A DNA stretch of 64,000 nt from GCA-003244245 sp963712995 (GTDB lineage: Bacteria; Actinomycetota; Actinomycetes; Mycobacteriales; Pseudonocardiaceae), in contig CAVQKH010000037.1 of assembly GCA_963712995.1 (NCBI GenBank), forward strand, positions 25,190-89,189, read 5' to 3'. A model generated the notes under the pieces. The model was given only the letters and a program-made list of their open reading frames with translations. It made no database searches and was not told where the DNA came from. Below, in pieces: positions 8,672 through 17,228 of this stretch (positions are counted from its first letter, which is position 1; each line of letters starts with the position of its first letter). The translations under genes and the position numbers were made by a program.

Positions 8672-8832
8672 CGCAACCCCCTGCTCAGCACCACTGCCCC
8701 GGTCGAGACTCCACCGCCGTTCTGAGGGATCGGGCGGACCCTCCGACCGTGATAGCTCACCGTAACGGCAGCTCTACTACGGCCGATAGTTCTATTGTGG
8801 GGGGCAGCGGCTGGTGACATGGGGGCTAGGCG

Positions 8833-9108
8833 ATGACGGAGACACTCGGTGAGAGGCCGGCATCCGAGTCCTCCGCGTCGGGATCTAAGGTCCTGTACCT
8901 CGTGCGGTCGGCGGCCACCGGCATATTGTTCGATCGGCTCCGGCACGCGCGTAGTAGGTGGATGGGCAATGGTCGAGATCGATTTCATTCGCATGTACGG
9001 GCCGTTGACGGTCCACCAGCCGCCCCTGCGGGCCGGATAGACGTTCGGAGACCGGAGGCAGGCATGTCGCGATGGCGAAGGCTTTATGCAGGGGGGACGA
9101 GACGATGA
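8833..9108 (+). CDS. Hypothetical protein, doubtful
   Basis: A 91-residue frame with ATG 8833 behind GGGGG (spacing about 7) and a stop that overlaps the next start by ATGA. Those two features favour a coupled gene. Against it, the product is Arg/Ser-rich without any recognised domain, and codon use degrades after about residue 45. Apart from this frame, the stretch 8672-9104 shows no gene. Confidence 0.28.
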   Translation: MTETLGERPASESSASGSKVLYLVRSAATGILFDRLRHARSRWMGNGRDRFHSHVRAVDGPPAAPAGRIDVRRPEAGMSRWRRLYAGGTRR

Positions 9109-10295
9109 ATGGCGTCATAGTTCGCGTGCTGTTTGCCACGGTGGTCGGGCTGGTGTTGATCGTCAGCGGTTGTACGGCGGCCCAGTCCCCAGGGCCCCCG
9201 CCTCCCGGCGCGCCGCCTCCCTCCAACCAGGCTGGTCCGCTGCCGGCAGCCTGCGCCGACCGGATCACCGAGCCCCAGCAGGCGAAGGCGGCCGTGGCGC
9301 AGGCCCAGCCCGGCAGCATCGTGTGCTTGAGCGGCGATGGTCTCACCGACACCGAGCTGGAGGTGACGACCTCGGGAACCCCTCAGCAGCCGATCACGAT
9401 CCTCGCCGATGGCGCGACCTTGCGAAGCATGAACGTCAAGGGCGACTACGTCGTCATCCAGGGTCTGACGCTGCGAGATGGGAATGGCCTGACGATGACG
9501 GGTCGCGGACTCATCGCCCGCAACAATGTGATCTACAACGCCGCCGAGAACGGCCTGCTCTGCTTCCGTTGTGTTGACACTCTCCTGGAGTCGAACACCG
9601 TGCAGCGTGCTGACGGGACCGGTATCTGGTTAAGCGGCGAGCGGATCACAGTCCGGAACAATACGGTGAGTGAGTCGGTAGCGCGCACCCAGAACGACGC
9701 TGACGGCATCCGGTTCTTCGGAAACGGTCACCGGTTGATCGGGAATACGATCAAGGACATCAAGGCGTCCGGCTACCAAGATGAGGGTCCGCACACCGAT
9801 TGTTTCCAGACCTACGACAGTGCTGACACCCCAGCTACCTATGACGTCGTCATCGCCAACAATGTCTGCCAGAACGTCGACGTCCAGTGTCTGATCGCCA
9901 CCATCGATGACCGCCGCGCCGCTATCGCCCCGGCGGGACAGACCGCGATCATCTTCGAGGGCAACACCTGCGCGGTCAACGGTTCCCAGGCGGTCTTGTT
10001 ACGGAACTTCCCGCAGGTCGTCGTGCGTGGCAACCGCTTCTCCGGTCGAGCCGACCGCGCGGTGCAACTCACCGGGGAATCAACCGACGTTTCGGTGATC
10101 GACAACACCATGACGGGCCGGATGCGCCCCTTCGAGATCGACCGGCAGTCCGCGCCGGGGTTCCAGGAATCCGGCAACAGCTCCAGCTTTCCCGAAGGCT
10201 CTTCGAACGGACCCCAGGACGGCGAACGCTCCGGGCCGGGCGAGCGTCGCGGTGACCCCGACCATCACCACGGGCGCGACGAGTACGGCCGCTGA
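9105..10295 (+). CDS. Lipoprotein with right-handed parallel beta-helix domain
   Basis: Exported 396-residue protein. The signal peptide is VRVLFATVVGLVLIVSGC with the lipobox cysteine at about residue 22, then a Pro-rich linker. From about residue 60 to 330 it shows the ladder of short turns typical of beta-helix repeats (PbH1/NosD/pectate-lyase fold): VVIQGLTLRDG, GLIARNNVIYNAAENG, TLLESNTVQRADGTG, ITVRNNTVSES, HRLIGNTIKDI, VVIANNVCQN. Asn-rich turns stack in the order expected for polysaccharide lyases or epimerases. ATG 9105 follows GGGGGGACGAGACG. A carbohydrate substrate is likely but unproven; the C-terminal 60 residues are low complexity. Confidence 0.82.
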   Translation: MNGVIVRVLFATVVGLVLIVSGCTAAQSPGPPPPGAPPPSNQAGPLPAACADRITEPQQAKAAVAQAQPGSIVCLSGDGLTDTELEVTTSGTPQQPITILADGATLRSMNVKGDYVVIQGLTLRDGNGLTMTGRGLIARNNVIYNAAENGLLCFRCVDTLLESNTVQRADGTGIWLSGERITVRNNTVSESVARTQNDADGIRFFGNGHRLIGNTIKDIKASGYQDEGPHTDCFQTYDSADTPATYDVVIANNVCQNVDVQCLIATIDDRRAAIAPAGQTAIIFEGNTCAVNGSQAVLLRNFPQVVVRGNRFSGRADRAVQLTGESTDVSVIDNTMTGRMRPFEIDRQSAPGFQESGNSSSFPEGSSNGPQDGERSGPGERRGDPDHHHGRDEYGR

Positions 10296-10322
10296 TCATC
10301 CGTATCAAGACGAGGGCGATCG

Positions 10323-10682
10323 TCATTGGTTTTGGCGCTCTCCCAGCGCACGGCGCAGGATGGTCGACTCGTGGTCTGAGGCCGATCTCGCGAAGTGCAG
10401 CAGCACCCCGTCGGGGTCGCCGGTGGAGGCGAGCAGGTCACGCAGGACGCGCGCCGCGGCCTCCTGCCGTGCCTCGGTCGGCCGGTACCGGTAGGCGCGA
10501 CCGGATCGTTCCCGCTGTACCCAGCCCTTGCGGTGCAGGTTGTCCAGCACCGTCATGACGGTGGTGTAGGCCAGCGCACGCGAGCGGTTGATCTCCGCCA
10601 GGACGTCACGGACCGTGAGCGGACTCTGGGCCTGCCACAGCACGCCCATCACCGCCTTTTCCAGTTCTCCTAATCCCTGCAT
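10323..10682 (-). CDS. Second BlaI/MecI-family repressor
   Basis: A 119-residue winged-helix repressor, distinct from the one at 7802-8218: LGELEKAVMGVLWQAQSPLTVRDVLAEI, recognition helix LAYTTVMTVLDNLHRKGWV, wing RERSGRAYRYRPT and a C-terminal dimerisation helix. ATG 10682 is preceded by GGAGGG at the right distance. No M56 protease gene adjoins it, so it is either an orphan or responds to the M56 protein encoded 3 kb away. It lies downstream of the mrp gene on the same strand and is convergent with the beta-helix gene. Confidence 0.88.
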   Translation of the reverse strand: MQGLGELEKAVMGVLWQAQSPLTVRDVLAEINRSRALAYTTVMTVLDNLHRKGWVQRERSGRAYRYRPTEARQEAAARVLRDLLASTGDPDGVLLHFARSASDHESTILRRALGERQNQ

Positions 10683-10752
10683 GACACGCCCTCCGAGACC
10701 AAGGGTACGGCCACGCAGCGTGATGAGGTAGGGGCGATCTGCTATCCGAGCG

Positions 10753-11901
10753 TCATGGGTTCCTGCGCGCTGGCGTGGTGACGAACAGCGGTAGTGAGCG
10801 GCGCAGCAGGCTGCGCCGGGCCATCGGGAGTGCACTGGCGATGCGGGCCAGCTCGACGGCCGACGCAGCGGTGGGCGCGGCGGCGACGACCGGGATGCCG
10901 CGGTCGCCTGCGTCGCGTAGCTCGATGTCGAGCGGGATCTGGCCGAGTAACGGTGCGCCGGTCTGCTCGGCCAGCGTGGCACCGCCGCCGGAGCCGAACA
11001 GTGCGGTGGCGCTCCCGCAGCCGGCGCACAGTGCGGCAGTCATGTTCTCCACGACGCCGGCTACCGGCATGCCGGCCTCCCGGGCCATCCTGGTCACTCG
11101 GGAGGCGACGGTGCGGGCGGCCCGCTGCGGGGTGGTGACGGCGAGCAGCGCGGCGTCGGGCACCAGTTCGAGCAGTGACAGGGTGATGTCGCCGGTGCCG
11201 GGCGGTAGGTCGAGCAGTAGCACGTCCAGCTCGCCCCAGTAGACGTCGGACAGGAATTGCTGGAGGGCCTTGTGCAGCATCGGGCCGCGCCAGACCACGG
11301 GTTGGTCCTCGGAGACGAAAAAACCGGTGGACATCAGCGCGACGCCGTGCGCGCGGACCGGCAGCATGAGACCGCCCAAGGCCAACGGGTTGTGCCGCGC
11401 CCCGAACAGCTGTGGCACCGAGTAGCCCCACACGTCGGCGTCCAGCACGCCGACCCGCTGGCCCGCCGCGGCCAGCGCGACGGCCAGGTTCGCGGTGACG
11501 GTGGATTTGCCGACGCCGCCCTTGCCGCTGGCCACTGCATAGATCCGCGGGGTGGCCGTGACCGGGCGGGTGCCGGACCGCAGCTTGTCCACCAACTCAA
11601 CACGGGCTCGTGCTCCGAGGCCGCTGAACTCGACCTCGACCCGGCGCACACCGTGCACACCGGATGCCGCGGCGCTCACCGTGTGACGCAGCAGCTCAGC
11701 TGACGGGTGATCGCGGACGACCAGCGCAACCGCCACTCGCACCCGGCCGCCGGCTCCTGCGGAGATCTCGCCCAGCAGGCCCAGCTCGGCCAACGGCCGG
11801 CCGATCTCGGGTTCGACGACGGCGCCTGCTGCGGCGCGAACCTGGTCCACGTCGATGCCGCCGCGCCTGGCTAGCCATGATCCGTTCGTGAGAGCGCTCA
11901 T
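10753..11901 (-). CDS. mrp: Mrp/NBP35-family Fe-S cluster carrier ATPase
   Basis: P-loop ATPase of 382 residues that assembles or transfers [4Fe-4S] clusters. The N-terminal DUF59-like domain (about residues 15-105) precedes the deviant Walker A GKGGVGKST (126-134), the switch VLDADVWGYS, the Asp of LLLDLPPGTGD and the cluster-binding CAGC motif. Its ATG 11901 overlaps the TGA of the molybdoenzyme gene (ATGA), so it belongs to that operon and probably serves the five Fe-S clusters of the enzyme complex. A housekeeping Mrp copy may lie elsewhere; this one looks dedicated by context. Confidence 0.9.
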   Translation of the reverse strand: MSALTNGSWLARRGGIDVDQVRAAAGAVVEPEIGRPLAELGLLGEISAGAGGRVRVAVALVVRDHPSAELLRHTVSAAASGVHGVRRVEVEFSGLGARARVELVDKLRSGTRPVTATPRIYAVASGKGGVGKSTVTANLAVALAAAGQRVGVLDADVWGYSVPQLFGARHNPLALGGLMLPVRAHGVALMSTGFFVSEDQPVVWRGPMLHKALQQFLSDVYWGELDVLLLDLPPGTGDITLSLLELVPDAALLAVTTPQRAARTVASRVTRMAREAGMPVAGVVENMTAALCAGCGSATALFGSGGGATLAEQTGAPLLGQIPLDIELRDAGDRGIPVVAAAPTAASAVELARIASALPMARRSLLRRSLPLFVTTPARRNP

Positions 11902-14720
11902 TGCGGCATCCGGAACGCGCGGCGGGTTGGCTTGACCGGGCGCATCAGGAACTCCGGACGTCGCTGCCCGCCCGGCCCGACGGTGGCGCGGGCCTTGGCC
12001 AGCCATTCCCGGTAGACCTCGGTGGAGCGGCGGGCATCGACGTAGACGTCGCCGTATCGGTCGCCCGGGTGCGCCGGCTCCATCCGCACTTTCTGTAGCC
12101 AGCAGTGCATCCCCGACCACGGGTCGGGCTGCACGCCGAAGGCGAGGTTCTGGTGTACGCCGGGGTCGGTCCACCAGATCCGGGAGCTGTCCGGGTCGTC
12201 GGAGTGGAACGGGGCGACGCCGCTGCGGTAGCGCAGGAGCCAGGAGTCCTCGCCGTCGGGGTGGGTGATGTCCACCAGCCCGGATACCCACCGGCTGCCC
12301 TCGTTCTCGTGCAGCCGCCAGCGCCCCATGTGGTGCGACAGCGCGCACACTCCGGGCCGGATTCCCTCGGTGATCCAGACGCGGGCGACCAGGTGACCGA
12401 TCGAGGTGGTCAGCCGCACCAGGTCGTCGGTGCGTACCCCATGCCGGGCGGCGTCGCGGGAGTGCAGCCACAGCGGGTGGGAGTTGGAGATCTCGTTGAG
12501 GTATTTGGCGTTCCCGGAGCGGGTGTGGATCAGCGTCGGCAGCCGGAACGTCGGCATCAAAACCAGCTCACCGGCGTCGAGATCGATCTCGCCCCGGGCC
12601 ACGTGGGAGCGGATGTAGCCGGGGGTGGCGTGTTGCTCCCAGCCCCAGTCCCGCATCGCCGTGGAGTACACCTCCAGCTTGCGAGACGGGGTGAGCCAGC
12701 CGGCGCTGACCGTCCCGTCGTCGTGGCGCAGCCCGACCGCGCCGGCTTCGCCGATCAGTGGCGGGGCCGAATCCAGCGTGACTGGTTTGCGTAACACATC
12801 TTGTTCATCCGGTTCTGCGCCGTCGAGTTCGGTTGGGGTCAATACCCGTTCATCGGCCCGGTAGACGTCGGTGCCGACCTCGACTACGCCGTATTTGCGC
12901 ATGTACTGCAACGGGGTCAAGCCCTGCGCGGCGGCCTTGTCCGGCAAGCCGGGAACCTGGTTTTCGAACACCCAGCGGTAGTACTCGTCGACGGTGATCT
13001 TCTCTCCGGGCCGGTAGGGGGACTCGAAGTAGCGCCGGATGCCCAGCGAGCCGTCGGGGTCGATCCGCCAGGACAGCTCGAACCAGAACTCGTTCTCCTC
13101 CCACACCTCGCCGGGGTTGGCGTCGCGGGTGTCGGTGAATTGCTGGCCGAGCTTTTCCATCGCCACCCGGCGCACCGGCTGGCGAAAGCCCAGCCACTTG
13201 CCGGCGTGGGTTTCGTAGGAGTGGGTGTCGTGCCGCTCGGCGGAGTGCCCCATGGGTAGCACGTAGTCGGCGAACTCCGCGGTCTCCGACCAGTTCGGGG
13301 TCAGCGCGACGTGCAGGCCCACCTTGTCCTCATCGGAGAGTGCTTTCATCCAGGAGAAACCGTCCGGGCAGGTCCAGATCGGGTTCCACACCCGGGAGAA
13401 GTACACCGACAACCTGCCGCGGCCCTCGGCCAGGAAATGCGGCAACAGGAGGGACATCTCGTTGGTGGACAGCGGGTACTCCGGCGGCCAGATCAGTTCG
13501 TTCCAGTGGTCGTGCGCCGGGGGCATGTTCGGGCCGTGCGGGATGAACTTGTTCCACCCGTTGGGGCTGGTACCGCCGACGGTGCCGATCGAGCCGGTCA
13601 GCGCCAGGACGAACCACAACGACCGCGCCACCTGCCAGCCGCCGTAGTTGCCGGCGCACGCCGAGCGCCAGACGTGCGCGGCCAGCCGGCCGTCACACTG
13701 CGCGACCAGCCTCGCCAGCTCCGCCAGCTTGGCCGCCGGGACCTGCGCCTCCTCGGCGGCGAAGTCGAAGGTGTAGCCGGCGTAGTCGGCTTCCAACCGG
13801 TCCAGGAACTCCTCGAATGTGGGCTCGGCGTCGGGGTGACGCTCGGTGAGGTAGGTCTGCCAGTTGAACCAGCGGCGCAGGTAGGGCTCGTCGATCTGCC
13901 GGGTGCGCAGCAAGTGGGAGGCGATGGAGAGCAGGATCGCCGCCTCGCTGCCCGGCCACACCGCCAGCCACAGGTCGGCGTGGCTGGCGGTGTTGGACAT
14001 CCGCGGGTCGATGACCACCAGCTTGGCCCCGGACTGCTTGCCCTCCATGATCCGCTGGGCGTGCGGGTTGAAGTAGTGCCCGGTCTCCAGGTGCGAGGAC
14101 AGCAGCAGGATCACCCGGGCGTTGGCGTGGTCCGGGGAGGGCCGGTCGTAGCCGCCCCACAAGGTCTGACCCAGCCGGGCGCCCGAGGAGCAGATGTTGG
14201 TGTGGCTGTTGTGCCCGTCGACCCCCCACGCCTGCAGGAACCGCTCGGCGAAGCCGTCCTCCCCGGGGCGCCCGACATGGTACATCACCTCCTCGTGGCG
14301 GCCCTCGGCGATGGATGCCCGGATGCGGGCGGCGATGTCGTCCAGTGCGGTGTCCCAGCTGACCCGCGCCCAACCGCCGCCACCGCGTTCGCCGGTGCGT
14401 TTGAGGGGATGCAGGATGCGTTCGGGGTCGTTGAGCTGGTTGACAGTGGCCGGGCCCTTGGCGCAGTTGCGGCCCCGCGAGCCCGGATGCGCCGGGTTGC
14501 CCTCCAATTTTTTGATCGACAGATCGTCCTTGTCGACATAGGCCAGTAGCCCGCAGGCCGACTCGCAGTTGAAGCAGGTGGTCGGCACCAGCATGTAGTG
14601 ATGGGGCACCTTGCGCGGATGCGCTTTCGCGTCGTACTCGACATGGTCGTCCCACTGCTCGGGCGGCGGGTAGTTACGCAAGTGCTCATGGGTCCGTGCC
14701 CCCGGCAGCACCTCGGTCAT
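11898..14720 (-). CDS. Molybdopterin (bis-MGD) oxidoreductase catalytic subunit, SoeA-like
   Basis: DMSO-reductase-family catalytic subunit, 940 residues. The N-terminal [4Fe-4S] motif is C49-x2-C52-x3-C56-x29-C86. The likely Mo ligand region is HNSHTNICSSG with Cys177. Later blocks include GQTLWGGYDRPSPD, VIDPRMSNTASHADLWL and a C-terminal molydopterin-dinucleotide domain (TFRLPTLIHTRSGNAKYL). There is no twin-arginine signal, so the enzyme faces the cytoplasm as in SoeABC sulfite dehydrogenase. ATG 14720 follows AGGAGGTCAG. The open frame continues upstream of this start, but that part is the shadow of the ferredoxin gene. Sulfite oxidation is inferred from cytoplasmic layout and the sulfur-handling neighbours; thiosulfate or polysulfide reductase are alternatives. 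Confidence 0.85.
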   Translation of the reverse strand: MTEVLPGARTHEHLRNYPPPEQWDDHVEYDAKAHPRKVPHHYMLVPTTCFNCESACGLLAYVDKDDLSIKKLEGNPAHPGSRGRNCAKGPATVNQLNDPERILHPLKRTGERGGGGWARVSWDTALDDIAARIRASIAEGRHEEVMYHVGRPGEDGFAERFLQAWGVDGHNSHTNICSSGARLGQTLWGGYDRPSPDHANARVILLLSSHLETGHYFNPHAQRIMEGKQSGAKLVVIDPRMSNTASHADLWLAVWPGSEAAILLSIASHLLRTRQIDEPYLRRWFNWQTYLTERHPDAEPTFEEFLDRLEADYAGYTFDFAAEEAQVPAAKLAELARLVAQCDGRLAAHVWRSACAGNYGGWQVARSLWFVLALTGSIGTVGGTSPNGWNKFIPHGPNMPPAHDHWNELIWPPEYPLSTNEMSLLLPHFLAEGRGRLSVYFSRVWNPIWTCPDGFSWMKALSDEDKVGLHVALTPNWSETAEFADYVLPMGHSAERHDTHSYETHAGKWLGFRQPVRRVAMEKLGQQFTDTRDANPGEVWEENEFWFELSWRIDPDGSLGIRRYFESPYRPGEKITVDEYYRWVFENQVPGLPDKAAAQGLTPLQYMRKYGVVEVGTDVYRADERVLTPTELDGAEPDEQDVLRKPVTLDSAPPLIGEAGAVGLRHDDGTVSAGWLTPSRKLEVYSTAMRDWGWEQHATPGYIRSHVARGEIDLDAGELVLMPTFRLPTLIHTRSGNAKYLNEISNSHPLWLHSRDAARHGVRTDDLVRLTTSIGHLVARVWITEGIRPGVCALSHHMGRWRLHENEGSRWVSGLVDITHPDGEDSWLLRYRSGVAPFHSDDPDSSRIWWTDPGVHQNLAFGVQPDPWSGMHCWLQKVRMEPAHPGDRYGDVYVDARRSTEVYREWLAKARATVGPGGQRRPEFLMRPVKPTRRAFRMPQ

Positions 14721-14773
14721 CTGACCTCCTCTCCGCCGGCTTTCAGCCCCCTGAACAAGGAGGGCTGTTCGCC

Positions 14774-16315
14774 TTAAGACAGCGGGATATCTTGGGCGGC
14801 GCGGACGAAGACGCTCTCGTAGGCCAGCAGCGCGGCTTGCACGAGCACACCACCGGCGACGGCAGCAGCCGGCGGTCCGGCCCAGCCGAGGGCGGCCAGC
14901 GCCACGGCGAGCACCGCCGCCGCGATCCCACCGCCCCAGAACGTCGTGGCATAACGGCCGTAGAGCGCCAGGTGCGCCGCCGCCGCGGCGTTCGCGCTCG
15001 GGTGCCGCCCGAGGTAGTCGAACAGCACCATCACGACATGCACCGCGGTGGCCAGGGTCAGTGCTCCTAGCAGCAGCGTTGCGCCAGGACCAGTCAGTCC
15101 GGACACGGACCCCGCGATCACCATGGCGCCGCCGCCGACCATGACCGCCTGTATCACCAGGTGCCAGAACAGCAGCGGGGACTGCCACAGGTCGCGGCCC
15201 TCGGCCTGCCCGAACAGGAACGCGGTGTAGCCGGTGGTCATCACTGCGGCCAGCAACGTCGGCACCGCCAGACCGAACAGGATCGACCCGGTCGTCGCCA
15301 CGGACAGCACCCCGACCGCGCCGAGGATGCCGACCAGCAGCCACAGTGCGAACAACCCCGCACCGGCGCTCAGCGCGACCGACCCCCAGAACAGCCACGA
15401 CCGCGGATTGGGTTTGGCGAAGATGAACCAGAACCGTTCCGGACGCTTGAGGTCCCAGACCAGCAGCGCCCCGGTGATCCCGACCCCGGCCACCCCGATC
15501 GCCGGTGCTACCACGCTGCCCAGCACGCCCAGCTCGATCCCGAGCAGCTGGGCCAGCGCCGCCAGCAGCATCGCACCCGCCGCGACGGCCTTGGTCCACA
15601 GATAGGTGATGACCCGCCACCCCCACGGTCGGGGATGGGCAGTGTTCAGCGTCGTGCGGGCGCGGGTGATCGGATCGCTGGGCAGGTCGGCGGCAACCGC
15701 CGCCCGGTGCGCATCGGGCGCGGAGTACAGGTAGCCGCCGTTGGCGGGTGCGGCCAGCGGGTCGAGCACCGCCCGGTCGGCGCCGAGATAGAACACGTTG
15801 GGCCCGGTGTGCTGCTCCGGCGCCCGCACCGCCACCGGGTTGGTGGTGATCAGCTGGGAGATACCGCTGTCGGGGTCGTCCAGATCGCCGACCCAGATCG
15901 AGTGGGTCGGGCACACCACGACACACGCGGGTTCTAGATTCTCGTCGATGCGGTGCGCGCAGAAGTTGCACTTGGCCGCGGTGTGGGTGTCCTCGTCGAG
16001 GTAGATCGCGTCGTACGGGCAGCCCTGCAGGCAACTCTTGCAGCCGATGCAGCGCTCGGAGTCGAAATCGACGATGCCGTCGTCGCGGGTGAACAACGCC
16101 TTGGTCGGGCAGATCTTCACGCAGGGCGCGTCGGTGCAATGGTTGCAGCGCAGCACCCCGAAATCCCGCGTGGAGTTCGGGAACTGGCCGGAGTCGACGT
16201 ACTTCACCCAGGTCCGGAACTGGCCCACCGGCACGTCGTGCTCGGTCTTGCACGCGACCGTGCACGCGTGGCACCCGATGCAGGTTCGCTGGTCGATAGC
16301 GAAGCCGTACCGCAT
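14774..16315 (-). CDS. Ferredoxin-NrfD fusion: electron-transfer plus membrane-anchor subunit
   Basis: A 513-residue fusion of two subunits normally encoded separately. Residues 1-140 hold 16 cysteines for four [4Fe-4S] clusters (C12/15/18/22, C57/60/65/69, C89/92/95/99, C116/119/131/135). After a linker of about 90 residues, residues 235-505 form an NrfD/PsrC-type quinone-interacting membrane domain with eight or so helices, including ALLVWDLKRPERFW and PRSWLFWGSV. It should take electrons between the molybdoenzyme and the quinone pool. The catalytic-subunit gene starts 53 bp downstream. The fusion of SoeB- and SoeC-like parts is noted as unusual. Confidence 0.88.
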   Translation of the reverse strand: MRYGFAIDQRTCIGCHACTVACKTEHDVPVGQFRTWVKYVDSGQFPNSTRDFGVLRCNHCTDAPCVKICPTKALFTRDDGIVDFDSERCIGCKSCLQGCPYDAIYLDEDTHTAAKCNFCAHRIDENLEPACVVVCPTHSIWVGDLDDPDSGISQLITTNPVAVRAPEQHTGPNVFYLGADRAVLDPLAAPANGGYLYSAPDAHRAAVAADLPSDPITRARTTLNTAHPRPWGWRVITYLWTKAVAAGAMLLAALAQLLGIELGVLGSVVAPAIGVAGVGITGALLVWDLKRPERFWFIFAKPNPRSWLFWGSVALSAGAGLFALWLLVGILGAVGVLSVATTGSILFGLAVPTLLAAVMTTGYTAFLFGQAEGRDLWQSPLLFWHLVIQAVMVGGGAMVIAGSVSGLTGPGATLLLGALTLATAVHVVMVLFDYLGRHPSANAAAAAHLALYGRYATTFWGGGIAAAVLAVALAALGWAGPPAAAVAGGVLVQAALLAYESVFVRAAQDIPLS

Positions 16316-16500
16316 GACACGACGCTAACTACCAGCGCGGGTCCCGCGCGCTGTCGTCGGATGTTGTACGCCCAAAGTCGCTCTTTGGCCCAGGCTGTCA
16401 GGGTGCCTCCTATCCTGCGGTGCAGTGGTGGTGACCCTCGCGCGTCCGCCGGTGCCCGGCCCGGGCGGCGCATCCTGGACACCACGAGGAGGAGGTGCTC

Positions 16501-16890
16501 ATGGGCTGCGAGCAGGAGCGGGCCCGGCAGGACGCTACCGGCGGTGCGACGGAGGAGTTCGAGCCGGACTACCGCTTCACGCTGGCCAACGAGCGAACCT
16601 TCCTGGCCTGGCTGCGCACGGCGCTGGCGCTGCTGGCCGCGGCCGTCGCCGTGGTGCAGCTGGTGCCTGACTTCGGCTTCCCGGGTGCCCGGCACATCGC
16701 AGGTGGCCTGCTGGCGGCGATGGCCATGCTGACCGCAGGCGCTGGACTGCGCCGATGGGAGCGTGTCGACCACGCCATCCGTCGGGGTCTGCCGCTACCA
16801 CGCCTCCGGACACCCCGGATGCTCGCCGCCGGACTGGTGCTCATCGCGGTGTTCGGCGTGGTCCTGATGATCACCAAGGCGGTACGGTGA
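16501..16890 (+). CDS. DUF202 (YidH-type) membrane protein
   Basis: A 129-residue protein with the DUF202 signature FTLANERTFLAWLRTALALLAAAVAV, followed by two more TM helices (residues about 65-82 and 105-125). ATG 16501 sits behind GAGGAGGTGCTC. It overlaps the next DUF202 gene by GTGA, so the pair is probably a heteromeric membrane unit. Family function is unknown. It is divergent from the molybdoenzyme operon. Confidence 0.9.
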   Translation: MGCEQERARQDATGGATEEFEPDYRFTLANERTFLAWLRTALALLAAAVAVVQLVPDFGFPGARHIAGGLLAAMAMLTAGAGLRRWERVDHAIRRGLPLPRLRTPRMLAAGLVLIAVFGVVLMITKAVR

Positions 16891-17228
16891 ATCCGGGAGG
16901 TACCTCCAGCGCCCGCCGGCCGGCCGACGACGGGCTGCAGCCGGAACGCACCGCGCTGGCGTGGAGCCGCACCTCCCTGGGGGTGCTCGGCAACGGCGCC
17001 CTACTGCTCGTGCGCGACCTCTACCACTACACCGGGCCGCTGCGCCTGCTTCCGGCCGGGTTGGCTGTCCTGATCGCGGTCGGTACCTACCTCGTGGGTC
17101 TGCAGCGCCAACGGTTGCTGGGCCGGCGGCCGTTGCCGACCCGGCTCGCGCCCCGTTGGCAGGTCCATCTGATCGGCGCCTCCGTGCTGGTGCTCATCGT
17201 GGTCACCGCACTCGTGCTGCCGTTGTGA
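16887..17228 (+). CDS. Second DUF202 membrane protein
   Basis: A 113-residue companion of the preceding protein: LQPERTALAWSRTSLGVLGNGALLLV is the DUF202 first helix, then two TM helices separated by a basic loop (RQRLLGRRPLPTRL). GTG 16887 overlaps the TGA of the first DUF202 gene. Its last 228 bp lie antisense to the extended 3' end of the LysR gene. Confidence 0.88.
   Translation: MNPGGTSSARRPADDGLQPERTALAWSRTSLGVLGNGALLLVRDLYHYTGPLRLLPAGLAVLIAVGTYLVGLQRQRLLGRRPLPTRLAPRWQVHLIGASVLVLIVVTALVLPL

Noticed and set aside
10983..12471. Longer Mrp protein starting upstream of 11901
   Set aside because: The added part is the shadow of the molybdoenzyme gene; ATG 11901 gives the normal domain order and an ATGA overlap.
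14721..16274. 5' extension of the molybdoenzyme gene to a 1458-residue protein
   Set aside because: The extra frame is the shadow of the ferredoxin-NrfD gene, and an excellent ribosome binding site precedes ATG 14720.
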